This document shows positions 55,800-64,000 of a DNA stretch of 64,000 bases, piece after piece. Position 1 is the stretch's first letter, and every line of letters starts with the position of its first letter. This stretch comes from Sphingobacterium hotanense (lineage in GTDB: Bacteria; Bacteroidota; Bacteroidia; Sphingobacteriales; Sphingobacteriaceae): contig NZ_CP030848.1 of assembly GCF_008274825.1 (NCBI RefSeq), forward strand, positions 4,339,618-4,403,617, in the 5' to 3' direction. The translations under genes and the position numbers were made by a program. The notes below the pieces were generated by a model, which had not been told where the DNA came from, did no database searches, and was given only the letters and a program-made list of their open reading frames with translations.

Positions 55800-57351
55800 A
55801 AAGTTTAATTTCTTCGTCTTTGGCATTAAAGAAGTGGAATTCCGTCAGGTAATATGAGGACATCTCCTTCACTTTAATCCATTTTCCGTATTTGAAAAAC
55901 CATTTTAACCTTCTCGAGACAAAACCTTTGGTAATGTAGGCCGCAATATAAGGGTGAACACATAAGGTTACTCCCTTCTCGTTTTGCTCTTGTAGTATGA
56001 AGCTTAAATTATTCTCAATGTCGTCCAGTAAGACGATGCTGGATCTAATTTCGCCGGTACCATCACAAGCAGGACATTTCTCATTGGTCACAATGCTCAT
56101 TTCTGGTCTTACCCGTTGTCTAGTAATCTGTACTAATCCAAATTTACTAGGAGGAAGAATCGTATGTCTCGCACGATCGCTCGCCATACATTCTTTTAAG
56201 AATCCATACAATTCTTTTCTATTGGTTGCTTTGTGCATATCGATAAAATCGATTACCACAATGCCGCCCATATCCCTCAGCCTAAGCTGTCGGGCAATTT
56301 CTTTCGCAGCTTCCTTATTTACTAGAAGCGCGTTATCTTCTTGATTTTCCTTATTGGCAATGCGGTTTCCGCTATTGACATCAATTACGTGCAGTGCTTC
56401 AGTATGCTCAATTACGAGATATGCACCACCCTGCAAATTGACCGTCTTGCCAAAAGACGCCTTAATTTGCCTTTCTACACCGAAATGGTCGAAAATAGGT
56501 TCTTTACCTTTATAGTGTTTAACTATTTTTTCTAAATCGGGAGAAATCTCCTGTATATATGATTTTACCTCTTCAAAGATATCTGCATCATTAACATAGA
56601 TATGAGAGAATTCATCGGTAAGAATATCGCGCAATATTGTCGAAGCGCGATCCATTTCACCTAATACTTTTTGAGGAGGTTCAGCTGTTTTAAGACGTTT
56701 GGTAAATAGTTCCCATTTAGAAATCAGGTCGAGTAGATCTTTTTGCATTTCTTCTACCCCTTTGCCTTCAGAGACTGTTCGAATGATTACCCCAAAATTA
56801 GCGGGTTTAATACTCTCGACTATTTTCTTCAGTCTGTTTCTTTCGGCACTACCTTTTATTTTCTTGGAAATGGAAACCGAACTTGAGAAAGGGACCAACA
56901 CCACAAAACGACCAGCGATGGATAAGTCGGAACTTAGCCTTGGGCCCTTAGTGGATATCGGTTCTTTTGCGATTTGCACTGGCAACAGCGTGTTACGGCT
57001 AAGAATATCCGATATTTTTCCAGCTTTGTCAATGTCCTTTTCAAGTTTTAAACTATTGAGCAGTTTCTCTTGATAACTGCCGTTCTTTACCACTCTGGTA
57101 AGTTTAAGCAATGACTGTACTTGAGGTCCGAGGTCAAGGTAATGCAAGAACGCATCCTTTTCGTAGCCTACATCTACGAATGCTGCATTCAGACCGGGCA
57201 TGATTTTCTTTACTCTTCCTAGGTAAATATCTCCTACCGCGTAGTTATTGTCTGCTTGCTCTCGGTTTAACTCAACCAGTTGCTTATCCTGTAGTAAAGC
57301 AATAGTCACCCCCTTATCGGGGACTGAATCGATAATTAATTCCTTTACCAA
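55798..57351 (-). CDS. rng: Ribonuclease E/G-family endoribonuclease
   Basis: A 517-residue RNase G-type enzyme that processes rRNA and degrades mRNA. It has an N-terminal S1 domain (about 35-120, GDIYLGRVKKIMPGLNAAFVDVGY), the RNase H-like and DNase I-like catalytic core with the magnesium residues in HVIDVNSGN and VVIDFIDMHK, and the zinc-link CPACDGTGEI. It has no C-terminal degradosome scaffold region, which fits RNase G rather than E. It has its own leader; a terminator (57429-57467) separates it from the 29-residue gene. Confidence 0.93.
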   Translation of the reverse strand: MVKELIIDSVPDKGVTIALLQDKQLVELNREQADNNYAVGDIYLGRVKKIMPGLNAAFVDVGYEKDAFLHYLDLGPQVQSLLKLTRVVKNGSYQEKLLNSLKLEKDIDKAGKISDILSRNTLLPVQIAKEPISTKGPRLSSDLSIAGRFVVLVPFSSSVSISKKIKGSAERNRLKKIVESIKPANFGVIIRTVSEGKGVEEMQKDLLDLISKWELFTKRLKTAEPPQKVLGEMDRASTILRDILTDEFSHIYVNDADIFEEVKSYIQEISPDLEKIVKHYKGKEPIFDHFGVERQIKASFGKTVNLQGGAYLVIEHTEALHVIDVNSGNRIANKENQEDNALLVNKEAAKEIARQLRLRDMGGIVVIDFIDMHKATNRKELYGFLKECMASDRARHTILPPSKFGLVQITRQRVRPEMSIVTNEKCPACDGTGEIRSSIVLLDDIENNLSFILQEQNEKGVTLCVHPYIAAYITKGFVSRRLKWFFKYGKWIKVKEMSSYYLTEFHFFNAKDEEIKL

Positions 57352-57428
57352 CAGCTACTGAAATTAAGGACTATTGTGGACTCGCTCCACAACATAAATT
57401 GTCCGGTTAAACAAAAAACCGTTTAATG

Positions 57429-57467
57429 AAAAAAACAATCTATGATGCTTATACCATCATAGATTGT
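57429..57467 (-). terminator. Terminator after the 29-residue ribosomal gene
   Basis: On the minus strand ACAATCTATGATG and CATCATAGATTGT form a perfect 13-bp stem around a 7-base loop, followed by seven T. It isolates the upstream HU-TPR-small-gene unit from rng. Confidence 0.93.
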
Positions 57468-57500
57468 AACCACATATTTTTTAAAAATAAACGTTAAACG

Positions 57501-57590
57501 TTATTTTTTCTTGTGTCTATTTTTTCTTAAACGTTTTTTGCGCTTGTGAGTAGCCATTTTGTGTCTTTTTCTTTTTTTTCCGCTTGGCAT
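57501..57590 (-). CDS. AURKAIP1/COX24-type small basic ribosomal protein
   Basis: A 29-residue gene below the usual length cut-off. The product starts MPSGKKRKRHKM and ends LRKNRHKKK; 19 of 29 residues are Lys, Arg or His. It is the highly conserved Bacteroidota small protein annotated as AURKAIP1/COX24-domain (related to mitochondrial ribosomal protein mS38), so it is probably a small-subunit ribosomal protein. It lies 38 bp after the TPR gene on the same strand and is followed by a very strong terminator. Confidence 0.88.
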   Translation of the reverse strand: MPSGKKRKRHKMATHKRKKRLRKNRHKKK

Positions 57591-57628
57591 AGCTTTAATG
57601 TTTTTAAATGATTATTACTAATTGTTAA

Positions 57629-58474
57629 TTACTTACTTAGCTCATCAATACGTCTGTCGATGAACTGGGAGAGACTTGGATCGGCGGCTAACCCTTTACT
57701 TTTTTGAAAAGCAGCGATAGCTTCGTTCTTCATCCCTATATTTTCATAGCCAGTGGCTAAATAGAAGTACGATTCAGCATCAGGCCTCTGCTCAATTACG
57801 GTTTTGAAACGTTCGATAGCTTTATCGAACTGTCTAGACTGTAAGGAGAATAAACCTAATGTTTTATTAGCTTCTAGATTTTTCGGCTCGGCTTTCACTA
57901 CCTCTTGCAGTAGTGCAATACCAGCCATCGGGTTGTTTGTTCCGGTTACCATTGCGGCACCTAGCCCTGTTTTAGCGTCCAAGCTAGCACCATTCAACTC
58001 GACAGCTTTCTCGTATGCCGCAATCGCTTGTTGATTCAATGCTTTCGCGGTTGTTGTGTCTTGAAGATTCGTGTAAGCTTTACGGTAGGCATTTCCAGCT
58101 TTCAACCAAAGGTCGAATTTAGGTGAAATTTTTGCCATTTCCTCATACAATAATGCTTGAGGGGCAAATTTTTCAAGGTCGTTCCATTTATCAGCTAATT
58201 GTTGGTAGATCGCTACTTTCTCATCTCCATCCGCTTTATCCGCTTTCGCTTCCAAATCAGTGATTTCATTTAAGATAGCAGGATTAAGGCCACGCTTGGC
58301 AGCTTCGGATGCTGCGCTCAGGGTAATTTGATTTGCAGGAGCCTCTGTGGTAGCAGCTCCTGCAGTATTTTTCTCTTGATCAACCAAGCCTTTCACAGGT
58401 CGTAGAACAAGGAATCCCATGATTAGGACAACTACTGCTACGACGATGATCTGGATTTGCTTGGTATTTTTCAT
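57629..58474 (-). CDS. Membrane-anchored TPR protein
   Basis: A 281-residue protein with an N-terminal transmembrane helix (about 8-26, lying before a polar Ala-rich linker) and at least four TPR units in the region 105-265, with AIAAYEKAVELNG, AGIALLQEVVKAEPKNLEANKTLGLFSL and AIERFKTVIEQRPDAESYFYLATGYENIG. It probably projects into the periplasm. It lies 10 bp after the HU gene stop. Bacteroidota genomes often have this order (HU, TPR, small basic gene, rng); function of the TPR protein is unknown. Confidence 0.88.
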   Translation of the reverse strand: MKNTKQIQIIVVAVVVLIMGFLVLRPVKGLVDQEKNTAGAATTEAPANQITLSAASEAAKRGLNPAILNEITDLEAKADKADGDEKVAIYQQLADKWNDLEKFAPQALLYEEMAKISPKFDLWLKAGNAYRKAYTNLQDTTTAKALNQQAIAAYEKAVELNGASLDAKTGLGAAMVTGTNNPMAGIALLQEVVKAEPKNLEANKTLGLFSLQSRQFDKAIERFKTVIEQRPDAESYFYLATGYENIGMKNEAIAAFQKSKGLAADPSLSQFIDRRIDELSK

Positions 58475-58484
58475 GAATCAATAC

Positions 58485-58772
58485 TTATTTTTTGTTCCCG
58501 TTTTTAACTTTTTCTACAAAAACTTTTGCAGGTTTGAAACTTGGCACAAAGTGCTCAGGGATAATAATAGCTGTGTTTTTGGAAATGTTACGAGCTGTTT
58601 TTTCTGCTCTCTTTTTCACTACAAAACTACCAAAACCTCTCACATACACATTCTCACCGCCAACCATTGCGTTTTTTACCACTTTGAAGAATGCTTCTAC
58701 GGTTTCCTGTACATCAACCTTCTCTAAACCAGTTTTGTTAGAGATTTCTGCAATAATTTCTGCTTTAGTCAT
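58485..58772 (-). CDS. HU-family DNA-binding protein
   Basis: A 95-residue HU/IHF-type nucleoid protein that bends DNA. The helical N-terminus is MTKAEIIAEISNKTGLEK, and the beta-arm begins VYVRGFGSFVVKKRAEKTARNISK. It is longer than HU-beta by a few C-terminal residues, as in other Bacteroidota copies. First gene of the unit with the TPR and small ribosomal gene; a TACTTTTG promoter element (58830-58837) lies about 58 bp upstream. Confidence 0.95.
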   Translation of the reverse strand: MTKAEIIAEISNKTGLEKVDVQETVEAFFKVVKNAMVGGENVYVRGFGSFVVKKRAEKTARNISKNTAIIIPEHFVPSFKPAKVFVEKVKNGNKK

Positions 58773-58829
58773 ATCTATATTTACTCTAATTAATCTAAAC
58801 CCTTGGCATCTTTGCCCTTTTGGGGATGC

Positions 58830-58837
58830 AAAAGTAT
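58830..58837 (-). promoter_or_regulatory. Promoter -7 element of the HU operon
   Basis: TACTTTTG on the minus strand matches TAnnTTTG, about 58 bp before the HU start codon. Confidence 0.4.
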
Positions 58838-58971
58838 TCTTTTAAAATGAGTAATGGAAATATTTTCATGTTTTTTTGCAGACCAAATATCTACTATTCA
58901 AGTATTTAGTCTTATTTCCCCCAATTTTACATTTCAAAAGGCTCGCAAAGTTACAATTATTTTATTGACAA

Positions 58972-60042
58972 TCAAAGTTTTAATCGATGTTGCGACATCA
59001 AAACTTCTGCTAATTGCGATATATCACTTTCCTCATGCAGTGCGGATATTACAATTCGGTTTAGTAGCGGGCTCGTCGGCAAAGGATATGGAAAACTGGA
59101 AATTAGCACCTGATGCTGCACTAAGTAACGATATAAATTGGGATCATGCGAAGTAAAAACCGGGAAATTGGGGATATTATGATATCCCTCTAGATTCGAG
59201 AAAAGCGCCTTAGCGATGTCAATGTTTTGATGCAATTTATCGAACGCAGACTCATAAATCCGATTGCCGTGAACTAATGCATATAAAGCAGCAGGCGAGC
59301 TTGGCGAAGCGCCCATGTAGATAGGATGCTTCCTGATTTTCTCCAGGGTAGCAGCATTTCCCAGTACGACCCCCGCATCGGTTCCTAGTCCTTTTGCCAA
59401 AGAAGCCAAAACAACAATTTCTATGTTTTTCGCAGCCCCCAACGCCCTCAAATCCGTCGACAATGCATTCTTGTTCAGCACTCCTATTCCGTGAGAATCA
59501 TCCAGTATTAGTAACACATTCTTATCCTCGGCAATATTCTGAAAATCAGAGAAATCAAACAATTCAGGCGTAAGATTATCGATCGCGTTGGATATGATCA
59601 CGAAATCAGATTCCGAGCTATTATTTATCTTATCGATTACCTCCGTTTTCCATGCCGAAAAGGATAACCCGACCTTTGGATCTTCCGCTATCCATAAAGA
59701 AGGATGCGCGCCAGGCGCATAAAGAACAGAACGGTTTTCGACTACAGATTTTACAGCGACCTGAGCCGCCAGGTATCCCGAAGAAAGCAATACCGCATCC
59801 TCGAATCCAAATCTACCTGCCATAAATTTTTCCGCTTCCGCATAAACCCCAAGCTGTAAATTATTGGTTCTGGACGTCCCGTTATTCAGCCCATACCTGT
59901 CAATTCCTTCCTTAAACAGCTCGATATAGTCCTTATTATCGAGCAGGCCTAAGTAAGCTGTTCCTCCAAAAAACTGATATGATTGATCGTCCAAGTGAAT
60001 AGTACGTCCGGTCGGCTGCGAAAGATTACGAAAAGTTTTCAT
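58972..60042 (-). CDS. Alpha-oxoamine-synthase-like PLP enzyme
   Basis: A 356-residue fold-type I enzyme related to BioF (8-amino-7-oxononanoate synthase), KBL and serine palmitoyltransferase. It has YLGLLDNKDYIELFKEGIDRYGLNNGTSR, the PLP Asp/His in LDDSHGIGVL, and the PLP lysine in ASLAKGLGTDAGVVLG. It is about 30-40 residues shorter than BioF, and its N-terminal region lacks the usual BioF extension. It has no biotin or lipid genes next to it, so the reaction cannot be assigned. A CAAATGTA (minus: TACATTTG) element at 60060-60067 is a likely promoter. Confidence 0.85.
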   Translation of the reverse strand: MKTFRNLSQPTGRTIHLDDQSYQFFGGTAYLGLLDNKDYIELFKEGIDRYGLNNGTSRTNNLQLGVYAEAEKFMAGRFGFEDAVLLSSGYLAAQVAVKSVVENRSVLYAPGAHPSLWIAEDPKVGLSFSAWKTEVIDKINNSSESDFVIISNAIDNLTPELFDFSDFQNIAEDKNVLLILDDSHGIGVLNKNALSTDLRALGAAKNIEIVVLASLAKGLGTDAGVVLGNAATLEKIRKHPIYMGASPSSPAALYALVHGNRIYESAFDKLHQNIDIAKALFSNLEGYHNIPNFPVFTSHDPNLYRYLVQHQVLISSFPYPLPTSPLLNRIVISALHEESDISQLAEVLMSQHRLKL

Positions 60043-60308
60043 GCTGGTTATCTGAACTACAAATGTACAAAATCAAACCATACAGAAATCAACAGTTCAT
60101 CCATAGAAAACAACAGTTCGGCGACAATAAATTCGCTAAGGCAAGCATTGGCAATACTTTTAACAAAAACACAAGCCATGCGAATACCAGCACCCTCAAC
60201 CTCAGATCAGGAATCTGAAATTGTATTTTCATCATTATGCAAATGCCGAGGTAATCGTTAGTCGCGAGCGAGTAAACGATTTCAAAGAATGGATTGAATA
60301 ATATCTTC

Positions 60309-60773
60309 TTAGTAAAGATGGAATTTTAACGGGATATTGACCCCAACCGAAAAAGTAAACCCATCGATCGGTTTAAAGTCTTTTTTGGTATTGATATCAA
60401 AACCGTAGCCGGCTGCAAATTCCAGCAGATTGAATACTCCAATCCCGGCCTTGGCAGTCGCGGTGTAAGGAGTTATTTCCCCTTTCAGAAAAGGCCAAAC
60501 CGCAACATTGTTCAAATAATAGGTCGCTCCAAATTGCGGGATGACCGTCGTCTTATCCATCATCCATGTAAAATTGGCTCCTCCATCTAGTTTGAGGTAC
60601 TGTGACTGATTGATCGCAAACATCCCCCATGCCGAAGCCTTCAGAAAACTACCGCTCTGATACTGATATCCGACCGATGGACCAAAGATCCATCCCGTAG
60701 CCCTCTTCTCTTGGGCATGCAGCTGCACGCTTGTAAATAGCACTAAAACTAGAAGGTAAAACGCTCTTTTCAT
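60309..60773 (-). CDS. Small secreted beta-barrel-like protein
   Basis: A 154-residue protein with a signal peptide (start at ATG 60773: MKRAFYLLVLVLFTSVQLHAQ) and alternating hydrophobic/polar strands (GPSVGYQYQSGSFLKASAWG, YLKLDGGANFTWMM, TVIPQFGATYYLN and so on) ending in a terminal hydrophobic strand with Tyr. This is typical of small outer-membrane barrels. No family is recognised. The region 60043-60308 before the next gene shows no gene. Confidence 0.7.
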   Translation of the reverse strand: MKRAFYLLVLVLFTSVQLHAQEKRATGWIFGPSVGYQYQSGSFLKASAWGMFAINQSQYLKLDGGANFTWMMDKTTVIPQFGATYYLNNVAVWPFLKGEITPYTATAKAGIGVFNLLEFAAGYGFDINTKKDFKPIDGFTFSVGVNIPLKFHLY

Positions 60774-60825
60774 ACACATGTTGACTTTAATGCAAGATAG
60801 AATTTTTAGCTCAAAAACAGATAAG

Positions 60826-62582
60826 CTATATAATCTCCATCACCTGCACATACTTATCTCCCAGCTTCTGTTTAAGCCTTTGCTTATTCTACTTGATCGC
60901 TTCCAGAGATATACCCAGGACATTGGCTGTTTCGGCAGCAGTAAGCCCTAGTTTCTGCAACATAATAAATCGGATATTGTTTTCCGTGAGTTCCGGAATC
61001 CATTTTTTCAATTGATTATAATAGTTTGGATAAGCCTCGTCGAAAGTCATATTGAAATTCTGCCACCCATCTTCGGTTAAGATATGCGACTGCAACACCT
61101 GCTTCAGCTTCCCATTTTTCTCTTCTATCTCGGCTAATGTCGATTTATTGATACGAACTATTTCTCGTTGCAAGCTTTCAATCTGTCGATTTTTATCCGT
61201 CAAGAATCGAAGGTAATCGGCTAGTGTTTTATGCGCCTGTTCGAGCTTCTGATCGAGCAAGGTTTTTTCCAAGCGATAGGCTAACACTTTCTTTTCGTAT
61301 CGATGATACCGGGCGAACATTTTGCGACGGAAGTCGATATAGGCAATAATCAGGATACCTATGCCCAATACTAGCACCACGATATACATATTACGAGCGA
61401 AGCGCCCTTGCTGCACCTTGAGGTTCGTGATACTCGCCTCATTCAAATAGCGCTCTTTGGCGGCCAAAACTCTCGCCCTTTGAATTACTTGGGCGTCCTC
61501 CCCATAGATCGTACTATCCTTCAGCATCCCAAGGTTCCGGCGAATAGCGAGCTCCATTTCCGAATCTCTTTTATGCTCCGCGATCTTAAGCCTTAATTGC
61601 TCCACTTCGATCAGGAAATCGGTTCTTGACGGGTTACTTTTAAGTTCTTCTCCCAACTTGTCCAGCAGGAATTCCGCAGCATGCATGTCGCCCTTGGCCA
61701 TTAAAACCTTCGCATTGATGATCTCTGCATACTGTTGATTGGTTTTATCGCCACTTTCTTCGCTCAACATCACATCTTGGTCAACGTAATGTAATGCCGA
61801 GTCAAGCTCCCCTTTGCCTAAGTTAACCATTGCTAGCATGCCATTCACGCGAGCTAGCCTAGCCTTTGCATCTATTTGCAATGCCATCGTCTTCGCATCG
61901 TTTAAGTAGGCCAAGGCTACCGTTGTATCCTTTTCATGCAAGTGGCACAAAGCCAAATTGTCCAAGATGGACGTCTTCAATTCTGATGGGTCCCGTGCCA
62001 AAAATGCTGCTTCTTTTAGGTAATGTATAGCGTCTTTATATTCGCCTATCGTGCAGAAAAAGAAGCCTAAGGAACGGTAGGATTCCTCTGGAATGATCTG
62101 ATCGTCATACCGGATATCATCGATCTTAAACGAGGCGTTCATTAAATAAGGCAGGCATTTCTCCAATAAGTTAAATCGATAATAATAATTTGCTAACTCT
62201 ATTTGAACCCATAGGCCAAGCGCTTCATCCTCAGACTGGGTCGCCAAATCACGTGCTTTCTTATAATACGCCGTACTTATCGTGTTAATCTGTTCTATCT
62301 TGCGGCTAGTACCCCGCCCCATCAATGCATAATAGACCACCTTTTGCTTTACCACATCTCCTTTTAAAGCACGCTGACGCAAGGGTGTTAAAACTCTTTA
62401 AGTGCAATAGTATCGGCTCCAAAACTCCTCTCTTTCTGAATAAAATAAGTCAACGAGGCATTGTTGTTGTCCTTTTTTTCGCGTGCTTGGAGCACCAATA
62501 AAAACGTCAACAATAAAGATAACATGAGAAATCTTACTGTATAATATCCAGCCATAAGTTGATTGGCGAGAAGGCCTCGCAA
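60826..62582 (-). pseudogene. TPR/HTH transcriptional regulator, broken
   Basis: Two frames together make a regulator of about 585 residues: a signal peptide (ATG at 62555 or 62582, with LMLSLLLTFLLVLQA), TPR repeats, a transmembrane helix (about NMYIVVLVLGIGILIIAY), a coiled coil and a C-terminal LuxR-like HTH (ENNIRFIMLQKLGLTAAETANVLGIS). The first frame ends with TAA just after ADTIALKEF near 62388, and the second frame takes over, which requires a lost base near 62393. The second frame ends at TAG (60889-60891), but the following 21 codons stay open with KQRLKQKLGDKYVQVMEII before a stop at 60826. The sequence EAIK*NKQRLKQKL suggests AAG changed to TAG. It is probably inactive; the DNA-binding helix is cut after its first part. 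Confidence 0.75.
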
Positions 62583-62831
62583 ATGTAATTTTGTGTGATT
62601 TTACCACCTAATATACGATAAACCAATACTTCCTGTAAATAAGCGTCGCATATACCCATGTTAAAAATAGATTTGTAAATGATACTCTACACGAATTCCT
62701 CGTTAGCTAATCGAATTAAGTTGTGTTACTGAGGATTGCATAGTGAGCATTTCTCCTGCGAACTTTATCAATTGAAAGAGCTTTTTTGTAAATTCGTAGT
62801 CTGTGTACACGCACATCAACCACAATAAACT

Positions 62832-63389
62832 ATGGAAAACCTATTAGCAGAACGTACTAAGGAATTACTCGGCATCTTAAAGAAACGCTTTGAAAAACAT
62901 ATGGATCGGCACCTTGGCTTAGACTGGACAGAGGTCGAAAACAAACTGATGAAATCCCCAGCGGCGCTTTCCGCGCTTCATCTCATGGAGGAAACGGAAG
63001 GCGAGCCCGATGTTATAGCCTACGACAAGACTAAGGGAACCATCACTTTTGGCGACTGTAGCGCGGAGAGCCCAAAAGGCCGACGCAGCATCTGCTATGA
63101 TCAAGCCGCTTTAGACTCCCGCAAAGAACATAAACCCAAACAGAGCGCAATGGGGATGGCTAAAGAAATGGGCATAGAAATTATGGATGAGCAGCAATAC
63201 GCCGCCCTGCAAGCCTTAGGAAAATTTGATAATAAAACTTCCTCTTGGCTCAAGACTCCGGATGCAGTGCGGAAACTCGGAGGCGCCATTTTTGGGGATT
63301 ATCGCTACGATCGTGTATTTACCTATCATAACGGAGCAGAATCCTATTATGCCGCACGTGGATTCCGCGGTATAATTGAAATAGCTTAG
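62832..63389 (+). CDS. DUF4256 protein
   Basis: A 185-residue cytoplasmic protein of the DUF4256 family, of unknown function. Conserved stretches are LDWTEVENKLMKSPAALSALHLMEETEGEPDV, KGRRSICYDQAALDSRKEHKP and GDYRYDRVFTYHNGAESYYAARGFRG. The gene has no visible partner. It is intact and of normal length. Confidence 0.85.
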   Translation: MENLLAERTKELLGILKKRFEKHMDRHLGLDWTEVENKLMKSPAALSALHLMEETEGEPDVIAYDKTKGTITFGDCSAESPKGRRSICYDQAALDSRKEHKPKQSAMGMAKEMGIEIMDEQQYAALQALGKFDNKTSSWLKTPDAVRKLGGAIFGDYRYDRVFTYHNGAESYYAARGFRGIIEIA

Positions 63390-63546
63390 TCCCTTTCGAA
63401 GCCCTTTCAAACCCAATGTAAAGCCATATGAAAGCTCTTCCGAAGCGACTATATGTTGGGTTTAATTAAACCTTGATTAGCGAGTGACTCAATGAAGTTT
63501 AATCGTTGGCTGCTCGCAGAAACCTAAAACCTAAACCCAAGATCCT

Positions 63547-64000
63547 ATGCTGCGTTTTATCGCTCTTCTTTCTCTATTCATTCTAGCAAATAGCGTTTCG
63601 CTGTCGCATGCACAGCAAAATCCACAGGATATACAGTTTACAAGGCAGGCTGTGAAGCGCTTTATATTCGATGAGCAACAAAAAATCCCGCTGGCATCTT
63701 TGGAACCGAAGAACATCATCGGTTTGAATTCCATGCATCCAGAACTATCCGATGAAGACGGACAGAAAGGATTTACCATAGAAAAGGGACATTTGCGAAT
63801 TACAGGAAGTTCGAGTAAGGCTTCTCGGATTTGGCTTTCCGGATTCAATCCATTTGCCTGTTATCGCATTTCTTTCGCGAGCTTCGATGCAAAGGGCGAA
63901 TTGGGTTTTGAGTTTTCCGACCCAAAACGTGAAAATCGCTTTCAGATCAGTATATCCGCAAAGGGGCAACAGCTCATTCAGGTGCATGCAGATATTGCTC
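63547..64000 (+). CDS. Secreted protein of unknown function, N-terminal part
   Basis: An open reading frame of 151 codons without stop that runs off the window end. Signal peptide MLRFIALLSLFILANSVSLS-HAQ, then a beta-rich region (KGFTIEKGHLRITGSSSKASRIWLSGFNPFACYRISFAS) that resembles a carbohydrate-binding or Concanavalin-like fold seen in the N-terminal parts of large secreted enzymes. With only the N-terminus visible no family can be given. Confidence 0.75.
   Translation, partial: MLRFIALLSLFILANSVSLSHAQQNPQDIQFTRQAVKRFIFDEQQKIPLASLEPKNIIGLNSMHPELSDEDGQKGFTIEKGHLRITGSSSKASRIWLSGFNPFACYRISFASFDAKGELGFEFSDPKRENRFQISISAKGQQLIQVHADIA

Noticed and set aside
59983..60261. Plus-strand reading frame of 92 codons overlapping the oxoamine-synthase start.
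   Set aside because: No domain, no signal, and it mostly runs opposite a real gene; the free part 60043-60308 has no supporting features.
51379..60891. Both broken genes have TAG stops, suggesting amber suppression or recoding.
   Set aside because: Each gene also has a frameshift, so decay explains both; no suppressor tRNA or recoding element is seen here.

Overview
The window is chromosomal DNA from a member of the Bacteroidota, most probably a Sphingobacterium-like Sphingobacteriaceae. The evidence is the character of the 16S rRNA gene, the gliding-type lipoprotein GldD, the split ExbB/ExbD/ExbD/TonB operon, the 29-residue AURKAIP1/COX24-type ribosomal protein gene, and many copies of the Bacteroidota promoter element TAnnTTTG a short way upstream of start codons. 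No prophage, transposase, CRISPR array or conjugation gene was seen, so this is mostly core genome with a few decaying genes.

Layout. 1-3.7 kb (minus): exbB-exbD-exbD-tonB-small membrane protein-PstS-like lipoprotein, the inner-membrane motor that energises outer-membrane receptors. 4-9 kb: SUI1-like factor and lipid kinase (minus), metK (plus) behind a SAM-II-type riboswitch with an extra hairpin, then fabD and an M16 peptidase (minus). 9-13 kb: a large TonB-receptor-like outer-membrane protein and a secreted CBM9-like protein (minus), then a structured divergent intergenic region before rnhB. 13.7-21.8 kb (minus): YfhO-like membrane protein, KtrA/KtrB potassium uptake, an AsmA-like protein and rsgA. 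21.9-29.4 kb (plus): polA, a MORN-like protein, a phosphatidylserine-decarboxylase homologue with substituted catalytic residues, a PhoR-like histidine kinase, and a phoU-like/pit phosphate transport pair behind an exact 11-bp direct repeat resembling a Pho box. 29.6-41.4 kb: OmpA-type porin, TPR protein, aroE, gldD, MBL hydrolase, LolC/E-like permease, nfu, bamD, rpoZ, coaBC, an RNA methyltransferase and an AHSA1-like protein.

41.6-47.3 kb is a complete rRNA operon on the minus strand (16S, tRNA-Ile, tRNA-Ala, 23S, 5S), with two upstream promoters, boxA-like sites in both leaders and a strong terminator. Copies of one palindromic repeat family flank it. 47.8-50 kb is a BlaI/BlaR1-type regulator and metalloprotease pair. 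Its promoter is bracketed by two perfect TACGAA-N4-TTCGTA palindromes, and the protease carries seven SPEWK repeats. 50-64 kb holds a TRIC-like channel protein, a broken RCC1-like lipoprotein gene, def, an unassigned gene, a Gfo/Idh/MocA oxidoreductase, miaA, rng, the 29-residue ribosomal protein gene, a membrane TPR protein, HU, an alpha-oxoamine-synthase-like enzyme, a small beta-barrel-like protein, a broken TPR/HTH regulator, a DUF4256 protein and the start of a secreted protein.

The most interesting signals are regulatory or degenerate: the variant SAM-II riboswitch, the Pho-box-like repeat, the BlaI operators, the catalytically altered Psd homologue, the SPEWK-repeat BlaR1-like protein, and several genes whose promoter lies so close to the ATG that their mRNAs should be leaderless.
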